A stretch of 41,186 nucleotides of DNA from Candidatus Gastranaerophilales bacterium (GTDB lineage Bacteria > Cyanobacteriota > Vampirovibrionia > Gastranaerophilales > JANQFW01), in the NCBI GenBank assembly GCA_028280605.1, contig JANQLL010000113.1, positions 1 through 41,186 of the forward strand. Reading direction: 5' to 3'. Every line of letters begins with the position of its first letter. Within the stretch, counting starts at the first letter, position 1. Position numbers and translations under genes: made by a program. The notes under the pieces are model-generated. The model saw only the letters and a program-made list of their open reading frames with translations, did not search any database and was not told the origin of the DNA. Below are positions 28,584 through 36,932 of the stretch, in pieces.

Positions 28584-30428
28584 TTAGACTTCTAACTCTA
28601 AGCCTTGTTTTTGATCGACTAAAGGAAGTCTAAAGCCAAAAACACTACCCTCATCAATAGTGCTCTCTACAAATACCTCACCGCAATGATGTTTTTCTAT
28701 AGTAACTTTAACTATATGTAAGCCCAACCCTGTTCCTTTAATAGTATGAGTTTTATTTTCAACCCTATAGAATCGGTCAAATATTTTATCTAAATGATCT
28801 TCAGCAATTCCCATTCCATTATCTTCTACAGATACTTGCAAATAATTGCCGGTTCTATCTAGTTCTGCTGTTATTTTTACTCTTCCACCTTCATAAGAGT
28901 ACTTAATTGCATTAGAAACCAAATTTTTAATGGCTCTTTCTATGCTTTCAGCATTAATCGTAATTTTAGGTAAATCCGGCTCTATAAGTACAGAAAAAGA
29001 AAGGTTTTTCTCTTGGGCAAGTACATTCATCGATTTAACTGTCAAATCTACAATAGGACCAATATTACAAGATGTTTTTTCTAACTCAACATTTGCTGAT
29101 TCCAACCTGGAAAAGTCAAGTATATCATTAACAAGCCTATTGAGCCTATCAGATTCTTCGTTCATTACTTCAATAAATTCGTCTTTTGTCTGTTTATCCA
29201 GATCCTCTCCACAGTTATACAAAGTATCAATATAACTTCTTAACACAGTAACAGGGGTTCTTAGCTCATGACTTACATTAGAAATAAATGTATTTTTCAT
29301 CTTGTCAATTTCAGCTTCTTTGGTTATATCGTGTAATATTAGGATATAACCCAAATAATCTTGATGATAGTCAAATATAGGAGAAATAAATACTTTTAAG
29401 ACTTTTGCATCAATTATCAATTCACACTCCAGCGGCTGGCATTCAATTTCTTCCAGTGGTGTATCTTTAAATTTGGCAATATCTTCTTGAAAACATAATT
29501 TGCCATTGGAGTCACAAAAGTTTAATATATTAGAATGCACAAGTTCATTAGATTTGATCTCCAACATTCCCAATGCAGATGTATTAACAAGAATAACCTT
29601 ATCATAGTTATCACAAACAATAACACCGTTAGCGATGCTCATCAAAACAGCTTCCAGTTTGTTTCTTTCATATGTTAGCTTGTCAATATTTTTTTCTTCA
29701 TACTGTCTTAGTTTTGTTGACATAGTATTAAAAGAATTAAATAACTGTTTTACTTCTCCCCATAACTCTTTTGAAGTTATTTTATAACCAAACTCTCCGG
29801 TAGAAACTCTTTTTACTCCATCTAATAATAATTTAAGCTGTCTGGTAATCAAAAATGTATTAATAAATACTGCTGCAATGGACAATAACCAAGCAACAGT
29901 GAATATCACGATCATTAAATTTCTTGTAGCCTTACCCACGATCCGCATAGTATTACCAGTCAACCCTAAAACAATTGAACCGATTACTCTTTTCATTCCG
30001 GAATATTCCGAAATCATGGGGTGACTTACTTCTATAATATTTAATTCATTTTCAGAGCTGAGTAAATTATTATTATTTTTACTGGAATATATTATATTGC
30101 CTGATTCATCTCTAAAAATAACATAAGCAATGTCGTCGTTTCTTTTTACGATAACATTAGATAATCTTTTTAATTTGTTATTCTTTTTTTGAGAAGAAAC
30201 ATCCGTTATCATATCAGATGCTTCTACAGAAATAGTTTTGGCTAACATTAACCCAAAGTTATGATAACTATTAGTAATAGTCTTTTGCGTGTTATCTATA
30301 ATAAGCCATGCCGTACAAATAATAAGTATAGAGCTTAAAAACGATCCAAATATTATAAGTTTATTCTGAGTACTTAAACCCAAAAAACCCAGCTTATTAT
30401 TATCTGTATATTTGATAAAATTTCTCAT
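28584..30428 (-). CDS. Membrane sensor histidine kinase (HAMP-PAS-HisKA-HATPase)
   Basis: A 614-residue sensor kinase. Two membrane segments (about 24-45 and 171-194) frame an extracytoplasmic sensor of about 125 residues. A HAMP domain (195-245), a PAS domain (about 255-370), HisKA with the phospho-acceptor His387 in SHELRTP, and an HATPase domain (Asn502, DNGMG 536-540, GTGLGL 565-570) follow. The layout is that of NblS/WalK-type kinases, conserved in Cyanobacteria and Firmicutes. No response regulator is adjacent. It lies 13 bases after the MglA-like GTPase gene and is certainly in its operon. Confidence 0.92.
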   Translation of the reverse strand: MRNFIKYTDNNKLGFLGLSTQNKLIIFGSFLSSILIICTAWLIIDNTQKTITNSYHNFGLMLAKTISVEASDMITDVSSQKKNNKLKRLSNVIVKRNDDIAYVIFRDESGNIIYSSKNNNNLLSSENELNIIEVSHPMISEYSGMKRVIGSIVLGLTGNTMRIVGKATRNLMIVIFTVAWLLSIAAVFINTFLITRQLKLLLDGVKRVSTGEFGYKITSKELWGEVKQLFNSFNTMSTKLRQYEEKNIDKLTYERNKLEAVLMSIANGVIVCDNYDKVILVNTSALGMLEIKSNELVHSNILNFCDSNGKLCFQEDIAKFKDTPLEEIECQPLECELIIDAKVLKVFISPIFDYHQDYLGYILILHDITKEAEIDKMKNTFISNVSHELRTPVTVLRSYIDTLYNCGEDLDKQTKDEFIEVMNEESDRLNRLVNDILDFSRLESANVELEKTSCNIGPIVDLTVKSMNVLAQEKNLSFSVLIEPDLPKITINAESIERAIKNLVSNAIKYSYEGGRVKITAELDRTGNYLQVSVEDNGMGIAEDHLDKIFDRFYRVENKTHTIKGTGLGLHIVKVTIEKHHCGEVFVESTIDEGSVFGFRLPLVDQKQGLELEV

Positions 30429-30441
30429 TATAAAAATACAT

Positions 30442-31020
30442 TTATTGTAAACCGGACAAAATAAGATTACTTATTGATTTTAATGTTGCAAATACACCTG
30501 AGCCATTAGTTGCAACAGCTTCGAAACTTGGACAACCCAGTTTGTTAAGATCATTTTCTAGAGTTTCCAGAGATAAAATATCAGCTTCATCTCTTTTGTT
30601 ATACTGAAAAACAATAGGTACATTTTCCATATTCAAGTTATATACCTTTAAGTCTTCGATTAAATCTTTTAAACTTTCAATATTTTCTTGTCTTTTTTCA
30701 GCCCTGGAATCAGCTACAAAAATAATGCCGTCGATACCGTTTAAAATAAGTTTTCTTGCTGCAGCATATTGTTTTTGACCTGGAGCAGTGTATAAGCTAA
30801 AGCTTGTAGTAAAGCCTTTAACCTCTCCCAGGCTTATTGATAAAAAGTCAAAAAACAGTGTTCTCTCATTAACACCTGCTAATTTGGTCATATCACTTCT
30901 AATGGAAGGATCCAGCTTGCTGTAAATATAACCTAAATTTGTGGTCTTACCGCCTTCTCCAGTACCACAATATACAATTTTACAGTTTACCTTACGATCA
31001 GCATAATTTACAAGAACCAC
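30442..31020 (-). CDS. MglA-like small Ras-type GTPase
   Basis: A 192-residue small GTPase of the MglA family, which sets cell polarity, gliding or pilus placement in Myxococcus and others. The P-loop is GTGEGGKTT (19-27), followed by the MglA-type switch region with LFFDFL and the TAPGQ motif (78-82), and NKRD (141-144) for guanine specificity. The start is GTG at 31020 with only a weak ribosome binding site. The usual MglB/roadblock partner is not next to it; instead a histidine kinase follows in the same operon. Confidence 0.88.
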   Translation of the reverse strand: MVLVNYADRKVNCKIVYCGTGEGGKTTNLGYIYSKLDPSIRSDMTKLAGVNERTLFFDFLSISLGEVKGFTTSFSLYTAPGQKQYAAARKLILNGIDGIIFVADSRAEKRQENIESLKDLIEDLKVYNLNMENVPIVFQYNKRDEADILSLETLENDLNKLGCPSFEAVATNGSGVFATLKSISNLILSGLQ

Positions 31021-31176
31021 TTTATCTTACTCTTTCAAATTCAAAATTAAATAAAACCCAGACTGAAAAAATTGACTTAATTATATTATCCTCAAAATAT
31101 TGACTATGGACAAGTACTAACTGAGCAAATATTTTATTTTTATATTTATACAATTCCTCTTACTTCAGATAAAAGC

Positions 31177-31222
31177 TTATTTTATTTGTTTTTACACGAT
31201 TAAATAAGCTGAAAAGTATTTT
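31177..31222 (-). repeat. Left arm of an inverted duplication
   Basis: The plus-strand sequence includes ACACGATTAAATAA followed by CTGAAAAGTATTTT. It matches the reverse complement of 31675-31725, apart from a few bases and a small insertion. Read in the direction of transcription, it lies about 157 bases upstream of the mglA-like gene. Confidence 0.7.
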
Positions 31223-31475
31223 AGAATTAGTAAATTTAACAAGGATTTATAAGTTAGTAATTTTATTTATAGCATAAAATTTATTTTTATTCAAAACTCA
31301 ATAAATGTTAGAATAATTAAGAAAATATTATAAAGATAAAAATAACTATAATTAAATGTTATTATAAATATACAAAGAATAAAACTGAATAGCAACCTAA
31401 AAAACAAAATAATATAACATATCACTTTTAATTTTTTCTTACATATTAACCCTAAATTTAAACCTACACCTACAC

Positions 31476-31554
31476 GCAGATACTCTCCAAAGCTCTATAG
31501 TTCCTTACGATGAGAATATCAGGTATCTTAAGACAGGCTAAATGCCTGCCTTTT
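31476..31554 (+). ncRNA. Candidate structured RNA with terminator upstream of mgtE
   Basis: AGATAC (31478-31483) can pair with GTATCT (31523-31528), and inside it TCTC (31484-31487) with GAGA (31512-31515). A competing pairing is GATACTCTC with GAGAATATC. A short second hairpin, CAGGC/GCCTG (31534-31548), and TTTT follow. The order, long hairpin then terminator, is that of small RNAs or riboswitch-type leaders. Mg2+ transporter genes often have such leaders, but I could not match the M-box consensus, and 235 bases separate it from mgtE. Confidence 0.35.
31534..31554 (+). terminator. Short terminator hairpin upstream of mgtE
   Basis: CAGGC and GCCTG pair around a 5-base loop and CCTTTTATT follows. 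The stem is short but GC-rich in very AT-rich surroundings. It would end a transcript before mgtE. Confidence 0.5.
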
Positions 31555-31674
31555 ATTATGTAGTAAAGAATAAACATACATTCAATAAAGAAGAATTTTT
31601 TATCATATCTTTGCTTTTAAATCATGATTTGGCTAAAATTATTTTATATTTTTTATTTCTTTAATAGAGACTCA

Positions 31675-31725
31675 AAAATACTTTTCAGATCAGATTATTT
31701 AATCGTGTTAAAGCTAAATAAAATA
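31675..31725 (+). repeat. Right arm of an inverted duplication
   Basis: This arm contains AAAATACTTTTCAG and ATTTAATCGTGT, in the same orientation towards mgtE as the left arm has towards the mglA-like gene. It ends 63 bases before the mgtE start. Compared with the left arm it has a 5-6 base insertion in the middle. Confidence 0.7.
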
Positions 31726-31788
31726 GTCTAAACTCTTAAAAGAGTAATCTGAAATTAAATTGATGAGCGTATAATAAAGGGCTAAATT

Positions 31789-33153
31789 TTGATTGATACC
31801 TCAATAACTGTTGAAAAATTAAAAAACGCAGCAAAATCCGATAATAAGCAAGAACTTATTGAAGAGCTAAACAATATACATTACGCAGACTTATCAGAAG
31901 TATTTTTGCTTTTAACACCAGAAGAAAGGCTTGAATATTTTGAGCTTCTCCCAGAGGAAAAAGCCGCAGACTTAATGGAAGAGCTAAATCCTCAAATACA
32001 GGTAGAATTATTAGATTCAATTACCCAGGATAAAGCAGCAAGAATTATTTTACACATGCCACACGACTCTGTGGCTGATTTTTTGGCAGATTTATCTGAT
32101 ACTGAGTCAGAGTCATACTTGGCTAAATTGCCAAGTCGCGTGTCTTCTCAAATTAGAGAACTACTAAGCTACGATGAAGAATCCGCCGGCGGACTGATGA
32201 ACTCTGAAGTTCTTAGAGTTAATGAATCAATGAATGTTGGGGATACGCTTGAATACATTCGTAAAATGGCGGAATCTGAACGTGTAGACTTTTATTATAT
32301 ATATGTTGTCGATAGAACTAACCATCTTAGAGGTGTTTTGAGTCTAAGAAAACTAATTACTTCCCCCTCTTACATAAAAGTAGAAGAGATAATGGCAACA
32401 GATGTGATAAAGGTAAACGTAACTGACGATCAGGAGACCGTAGCAGATACAGTTATAAAGTACGGATTTTTAGCAATTCCTGTTGTGGATGATTATAATA
32501 AATTAAAAGGTATTATTACCTGGGATGATGCACAAGAAGTATCAGAAGAAGAAGCCACAGAAGATTTCTACGCATCATCAGGTATAACCACAGATATTGA
32601 TGAAGATGAAATTCTTTTGGGGAGAATAAGTCAATCTGTCAGGGCGCGTACACCCTGGTTATTTATAACTTTAATTGGAGAATTCGTAGCTGTAAACGTA
32701 GCAAATCACTTTAATTACACATTGGAAGCACTGCCTATTATAGCAATATTTATGCCTTTGCTTGCAGGACTGGGAGGAAATATAGGCACTCAAAGTATAA
32801 CCATTATAGTAAGGGGACTATCAACAGGGCAAATATCGCTGGGCTCTTCTATTTATCATGTATTTAGAGAGTTAAGAGTCGGTTTGCTAATTGGACTTTT
32901 ATTTGGTGTTATTGTTGCATTAACAACATTTATATGGAAGGGTAATTATGTACTGGGTATTGTAGTAGGGCTTGCAATGATTATAAATATGACACTTGCA
33001 GCATTATTAGGCACAGTTACCCCCTTTGTGCTTAAAAAGTTTGATGTTGATCCTGCTGTAGCAAGTGGTCCTTTTATTGCAACAACTATTGATGTTTTAG
33101 GACTGGCTATTTATTTTTCATTAGTAACAGTATCACTAAGGTATATGTCTTAA
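31789..33153 (+). CDS. mgtE: Magnesium transporter MgtE
   Basis: MgtE is a homodimeric, Mg2+-gated Mg2+ channel. The 454-residue protein shows an N-terminal superhelical domain (about 1-130), two CBS domains (about 140-260) and five membrane helices in the last 180 residues. The pore block around PLLAGLGGNIGTQS and the late PFIATTIDVLGLAIYF stretch are conserved, including the Asp that binds Mg2+ in the pore. The start is TTG with AAAGG upstream. A TATAAT at 31770 lies too close to the start to be its promoter. The region upstream holds a candidate leader RNA and a mirrored repeat. Confidence 0.96.
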   Translation: MIDTSITVEKLKNAAKSDNKQELIEELNNIHYADLSEVFLLLTPEERLEYFELLPEEKAADLMEELNPQIQVELLDSITQDKAARIILHMPHDSVADFLADLSDTESESYLAKLPSRVSSQIRELLSYDEESAGGLMNSEVLRVNESMNVGDTLEYIRKMAESERVDFYYIYVVDRTNHLRGVLSLRKLITSPSYIKVEEIMATDVIKVNVTDDQETVADTVIKYGFLAIPVVDDYNKLKGIITWDDAQEVSEEEATEDFYASSGITTDIDEDEILLGRISQSVRARTPWLFITLIGEFVAVNVANHFNYTLEALPIIAIFMPLLAGLGGNIGTQSITIIVRGLSTGQISLGSSIYHVFRELRVGLLIGLLFGVIVALTTFIWKGNYVLGIVVGLAMIINMTLAALLGTVTPFVLKKFDVDPAVASGPFIATTIDVLGLAIYFSLVTVSLRYMS

Positions 33154-33267
33154 GTAAAGAAAAGCATAAATTTAAAGATGCTACCAAATATCCATAGCAA
33201 TTTGTTTGTTTAAATAAACTTTATATATATACAAGCAAACTTACAAAAAAACTTAAGAGTGAAAGCT

Positions 33268-33474
33268 ATGGACAAAAAAATTGGGGCATTTGACTATATC
33301 GACGTTGCCTTAGTCGATAAATACAGCGATATGAATGGTAATGACGTAGAACGAGACATACAAGAATTATCCATGACCGTTGATGCTGTTTGGAATGCAA
33401 TGAACCTTATGGGTATTAATCAAGTTAATATGATTAAGGCAAAGAAAAATTATAAGGATGCAAATCCTGCATAA
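33268..33474 (+). CDS. Small hypothetical protein
   Basis: A 68-residue acidic, helical protein without signal peptide or membrane segment. It contains DYIDVALVDKYSDMNGNDVE and ends KNYKDANPA. I do not recognise it. I choose the ATG at 33268, because AGAGTG stands at the right distance; the GTG at 33259 would add three residues. It lies 114 bases after mgtE, behind an imperfect palindrome (TTTGTTTGT/ACAAGCAAA, 33201-33239). Confidence 0.6.
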   Translation: MDKKIGAFDYIDVALVDKYSDMNGNDVERDIQELSMTVDAVWNAMNLMGINQVNMIKAKKNYKDANPA

Positions 33475-33482
33475 ATAAAAAA

Positions 33483-33545
33483 TCCTTGATTAATTAATTT
33501 TTCTGGTTAAACATAAAGACAAGAAACAGATAGATTAATCAAGGA
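33483..33545 (+). promoter_or_regulatory. Stem that can hide the maf Shine-Dalgarno sequence
   Basis: TCCTTGATTAAT (33483-33494) is exactly complementary to ATTAATCAAGGA (33534-33545), with a 39-base spacer. The right arm ends in AAGGA, the ribosome binding site of maf, 6 bases before its ATG. If formed in the mRNA, the stem would block translation. No T run follows, so it is not a plain terminator. Confidence 0.55.
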
Positions 33546-33551
33546 CAAGTT

Positions 33552-34130
33552 ATGAAAAAAATAATATTGGCTTCAGCTTCACCAAGAAGAAAAGAATTAT
33601 TAGAAAAATTAAATTTAAAATTTGAAGTAATCCCTTCTACTGTAGAAGAGAATATTAAGGATGAAAAATTTTCGCCGGAATTGATAGAAAAACTTGCGCT
33701 GGAAAAAGCAAAGGATGTTGCGCAAAAAATGAAAGAGCCTGCGGTAATAATAGGATCAGATACAGTTGTTGTAATAAATGACGAAATATTAGGCAAGCCA
33801 GTTGATAAGCAAGACGCATTTAATATGTTAACCAAGCTAAGCGGTAAAACTCATCAGGTGATTTCTGCAATCGCAATAGTTGATACAGAATCAAACAAAG
33901 AATTCACAGACTACGTAACCAGCAATGTTACATTTAAAACATTAACAAAAGAAGAAATAAATAATTACCTTGCAACGCAAGAACCTTACGACAAGGCGGG
34001 CTCGTATGCTATACAAGGTTATGCCGGAGCTTTTATTCAATATATAAGCGGTTGTTATACCAATATTGTGGGTATCTCTACCTATAAATTAGCAGAAATG
34101 CTTAAGCTTGTTGATCTTCAAATTTTATAA
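33552..34130 (+). CDS. maf: Maf-type nucleotide pyrophosphatase
   Basis: Maf proteins hydrolyse non-canonical or excess nucleoside triphosphates (such as dTTP, UTP or modified forms) to monophosphates. The 192-residue protein has the N-terminal signature LASASPRRKELLEKL, the GSDTVVVINDEILGKP block with its catalytic Asp, and the KAGSYAIQGYAGAFI stretch. Length is normal. The ATG follows AAGGA at 6 bases, within a possible stem. It is followed by its own terminator. Confidence 0.95.
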   Translation: MKKIILASASPRRKELLEKLNLKFEVIPSTVEENIKDEKFSPELIEKLALEKAKDVAQKMKEPAVIIGSDTVVVINDEILGKPVDKQDAFNMLTKLSGKTHQVISAIAIVDTESNKEFTDYVTSNVTFKTLTKEEINNYLATQEPYDKAGSYAIQGYAGAFIQYISGCYTNIVGISTYKLAEMLKLVDLQIL

Positions 34131-34157
34131 GTAAGGAAGTAGCAAAAGTTCTTTTTG

Positions 34158-34195
34158 TATCTACCCTCCAGCAAGAGGGGGATATTCTTTTTTTT
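34158..34195 (+). terminator. Terminator after maf
   Basis: TATC and CCCTC pair with GAGGG and GATA around a 6-base loop, with a small internal bulge. TTCTTTTTTTT follows directly. Confidence 0.75.
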
Positions 34196-34208
34196 GCCTC
34201 GCTTTCCG

Positions 34209-34240
34209 TCGGCTTTGCCGACTCGCTCGACCCTTAAAAT
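34209..34240. repeat. GC-rich palindromic repeat, copy 1
   Basis: A GTCGGC/GCCGAC palindrome with a 3-base loop (34209-34223) is followed by CTCGCTCGACCC and TTAAAAT. The CTCGCTCGACC-TTAAAAT part recurs at 36872-36889. The GC content stands out from the AT-rich surroundings. It has no T run on either side, so it does not look like a terminator. Confidence 0.5.
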
Positions 34241-34280
34241 TTGAAGTAAAAATTTTTATCATATATTTTTTATTTTTAGC

Positions 34281-35429
34281 CTACTCAGCACTTTGAGTTT
34301 CTTCAGGCTTTTTAAATTCAACATTTTTTGCTTGAGAGTGGTGATTATCATTTTTTTTAGTACCAACGCTTAAGCTGATTCTTCTATCTTCAGGATTAAA
34401 TCTTTCAACATTAACCTCAATAGATTGACCAACTTCTAAAGATTTACCGGCCTGAGATTGATACTCAACAACTTCTTTATAAGGAAGAAGTGCTTCAACA
34501 CCCGGATGAATTTCGATAAAGGCACCAAAGTGTTTGATTCTAATTACATTACCACTAACTTTTGAACCTTCTTTAATAACATTAGCAGCTTCACCCCAGG
34601 GATCAGGCTGTAAGCTCTTAAGGCTCAAGCTAACTCTTTGTTTTTCGTTATCAATGCCGATAACTTCAACTTTAATTTTGTCACCAACACTCAAAATATC
34701 AGCAGGATGATCTACCCATCTCCAGGACATTTGAGATAGAGGCAATAAACCGTCAATGCCGCCGATATCAACAAAAGCGCCGAAGTCAGCGAGTCTTACA
34801 ACTTCACCTTCAACAGCGCTGCCGACTTGAAGTTTATCAAATATATCTTTTCTTTGTTCTGCCTGCTGATCAGTAACAACTTTTCTGTGAGACATAATTA
34901 AATTATTTTGTTGAGAATCAACAGAAAGAATTTTTAATTGAATTTTTTCACCAACTAAAGCTTCAATATCTCTTGCTCTTATATGGCTGGAAGGAACGAA
35001 CCCTCTAAGCCCAAGAACATCTACCAAGATACCGCCTTTAACGGTAGATGTAACTTCCGCTTCTACAACTGCATCTGCTTCTTTAAGATCTTCAAGCTTT
35101 TTCCAGCTGTATACTGAAGCAACTTTTTTAAGAGAAAGAGTTAATTGACCTTCTTCATCCTCTTCTCTTATGATAAGAAATTCTTTTTCCTCTCCGAGAC
35201 TAACAATGTCTTGAGCGGATTTTGTGAAAATGTTTGAAAGCTCCTTTAATGGTACTTTTGCAGCAGTTTTAGCTCCTATATCTACAACAACTCCATTAGA
35301 TTCGAAGCCTACAACTGTACCTTTTACAAGGTCACCTTTATTAAAATTATAGTCGTATTTCGACAATAATTTCTCAAATTCACTCATTTCTTGTACGTTT
35401 ACATTTTCTATGTTTTCGTCTGCTGCCAT
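34281..35429 (-). CDS. rpsA: 30S ribosomal protein S1
   Basis: S1 brings mRNA to the 30S subunit. The 382-residue protein has four S1 RNA-binding repeats, beginning near KGDLVKGTVVGF, DAVVEAEVTSTVKGG, GSAVEGEVVRLADFGAFVD and GSKVSGNVIRIKHFGAFIE. That is fewer than the six of E. coli but usual for Cyanobacteria and many other lineages. I start at the ATG at 35429, because a perfect GGAGGT lies 9 bases upstream; a TTG further upstream would be inside that site. The last two repeats are the best conserved. Confidence 0.95.
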   Translation of the reverse strand: MAADENIENVNVQEMSEFEKLLSKYDYNFNKGDLVKGTVVGFESNGVVVDIGAKTAAKVPLKELSNIFTKSAQDIVSLGEEKEFLIIREEDEEGQLTLSLKKVASVYSWKKLEDLKEADAVVEAEVTSTVKGGILVDVLGLRGFVPSSHIRARDIEALVGEKIQLKILSVDSQQNNLIMSHRKVVTDQQAEQRKDIFDKLQVGSAVEGEVVRLADFGAFVDIGGIDGLLPLSQMSWRWVDHPADILSVGDKIKVEVIGIDNEKQRVSLSLKSLQPDPWGEAANVIKEGSKVSGNVIRIKHFGAFIEIHPGVEALLPYKEVVEYQSQAGKSLEVGQSIEVNVERFNPEDRRISLSVGTKKNDNHHSQAKNVEFKKPEETQSAE

Positions 35430-35553
35430 TAAAACTAAACCTCCAAACAAAATATAAATTCAAAACATAAAATTTATAATTTACATCATGTATTATACCA
35501 AAACAAAAAAATATTTTTGCAAAATTTAACAATTTTTCTATAATCAAATCGTC

Positions 35554-35586
35554 AAAAAATAGATGAACCGCTGTTAAAGGCGGTTC
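35554..35586 (-). terminator. Terminator after the sigma factor gene
   Basis: Read leftwards, GAACCGC and GCGGTTC pair around an 8-base loop, followed after a few bases by TATTTTTTG. It lies 7 bases downstream of the sigma factor stop codon. Confidence 0.8.
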
Positions 35587-35592
35587 TTAAAG

Positions 35593-36555
35593 TTAGTTTA
35601 CATAACAGGCTAACAAATTTTCCTTACAACATATTTCTCGTATTTTTTTCAACGCCCTTATCTCTGTCTGGCGAATGCATTCCTTTGTTACACCGTATTT
35701 TTTACCGATTTCCTCAAGTGTTTTTTCGTGATTTTCCCCCAACCCAAAACGCATTTTTATTACTTGCTCCTCTCGCTCTTTTAAAGTCGACAAAATTAAA
35801 TCAATTTCATCTTTTAAATTTTTATACTCACTGCTTGATTCTATTTTACTATTAGAGTCCTCAATAAATTCATTTAATGAAACATCGCTTCCGTCAGGCA
35901 TTGTAAAAGAATTATCCAATGAAACAGTGTTCGCAAAGGCACTTAAATAACATTCCAGTTTTTTTTCAGATATTTTCATTTTTTTAGCAATTTCTTTGTT
36001 ACTTACTGGTCGACCAAGCTTTTTTTCCACTTGTAACTTTATTTTTTTATATTTATAAATATTTTCTTGCACATAAACGGGTATTTTCATGCTGTAAGAC
36101 TGCTCAGAAATTGCTTTATTAATCACCTGACGAATCCACCAGGTGGCATAAGTGCTAAATTTATACCCCATAGTATAATCATATTTTTCAACTGCCATAA
36201 TTAACCCCATATTGCCCTCTTGAATTAAATCAAAAAACGAAAGGTTATAGTTCATATATTTTTTTGCAATGCTTACAACCAGCCTTAAGTTAGCTTGCAC
36301 CAGCTTTCTTTTAGCATTTTTTTCATTACCTTCAGCAATGTTTTTACCCAGCTCTAATTCTTCTTTATGTGTTAGCAGCTCAGTTGATGCAATTTTTTTC
36401 AAATAGCCATTTAAGGTTTCGTCATAATAATTAAAACTCTCATCCTTGGCAGTTTTATTTTTATGGTATAAATGTTTAAAATCGACATTTTCATTTGGTA
36501 AAGTACAATAATTTTCTTTATTGGTCATAACGTCCTTACACATTCCATTTCTCAT
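35593..36555 (-). CDS. RNA polymerase sigma-70 family factor (RpoD/group 2 type)
   Basis: A 320-residue sigma factor with regions 1.2, 2, 3 and 4. Region 2 shows [26 protein letters not shown] and the [11 protein letters not shown] block that melts the -10 element. Region 4 ends with the helix-turn-helix around [24 protein letters not shown] residues (here [13 protein letters not shown]). The long region 1.1 and the large non-conserved insert of primary sigma factors are missing, so it is more likely a group 2 alternative than the main RpoD; Cyanobacteria have several of these. AAGGAG precedes the ATG. Confidence 0.92.
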   Translation of the reverse strand: MRNGMCKDVMTNKENYCTLPNENVDFKHLYHKNKTAKDESFNYYDETLNGYLKKIASTELLTHKEELELGKNIAEGNEKNAKRKLVQANLRLVVSIAKKYMNYNLSFFDLIQEGNMGLIMAVEKYDYTMGYKFSTYATWWIRQVINKAISEQSYSMKIPVYVQENIYKYKKIKLQVEKKLGRPVSNKEIAKKMKISEKKLECYLSAFANTVSLDNSFTMPDGSDVSLNEFIEDSNSKIESSSEYKNLKDEIDLILSTLKEREEQVIKMRFGLGENHEKTLEEIGKKYGVTKECIRQTEIRALKKIREICCKENLLACYVN

Positions 36556-36932
36556 AAAGCAAACTCCTTATATTATTTGGCAAAGCTAAACCTAAAACAA
36601 AAAAAAATAACAAAGAATAAACGAACCGGTATCAAAAAAATTATATACACAGGCTTTAACAAAATATTAAATTTTATTAACTAAATTTTATTTTTACACT
36701 AACAACAGAAAACATTAAAAGATAAGCTTTGTATATCTAAAGTATATATCACATATTAACAAAAGACCTTTTAACCGTCAATACTGTTATAAAGAAATAT
36801 TAAGTTACATTTTAAAAACAATCTATTTTTTTAATATATCTTCATAATAAAATTGTATTAAGGTATAAAAGCTCGCTCGACCTTAAAATAAAAGAATAAA
36901 AGTTTATATTACGGCAATAAAGTTGGATAAAC
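36556..36932. other. Divergent intergenic region between sigma factor and helicase
   Basis: The 377-base region is very AT-rich. It contains one copy of a GC-rich repeat (36872-36889), which is the only clear feature. No convincing promoter was found for either gene; a leftward TATAAT near 36640 lacks a -35 at proper distance. Confidence 0.5.
36872..36889. repeat. GC-rich repeat, copy 2
   Basis: CTCGCTCGACC followed by TTAAAAT, matching positions 34222-34240 except for one C. The GTCGGC palindrome of copy 1 is absent here, so this is a partial copy. Confidence 0.45.

Larger units (their letters stand above)
31021..31788. other. Long divergent control region between mglA-like gene and mgtE
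   Basis: This 768-base region has no real gene. It holds an inverted pair of 46-51-base arms (31177-31222 and 31675-31725), and between them a long hairpin plus terminator (31476-31554). A 35-codon leftward frame at about 31466-31573 overlaps that hairpin and is likely chance. The rest is AT-rich without visible signals. Confidence 0.6.

Noticed and set aside
31440..31556. M-box (ykoK) riboswitch upstream of mgtE
   Set aside because: AAAGCTCTA resembles the end of M-box elements, but the conserved GGTGAGGCTCC and CTGCTGCCC blocks are not present.
31466..31573. Minus-strand 35-codon frame in the mglA-mgtE gap
   Set aside because: Overlaps the hairpin and terminator candidate, has no ribosome binding site, and is followed by several stops.
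31770..31775. TATAAT directly before mgtE as promoter
   Set aside because: Only 13 bases from the start codon and overlapping the ribosome binding region; no -35 at proper distance.
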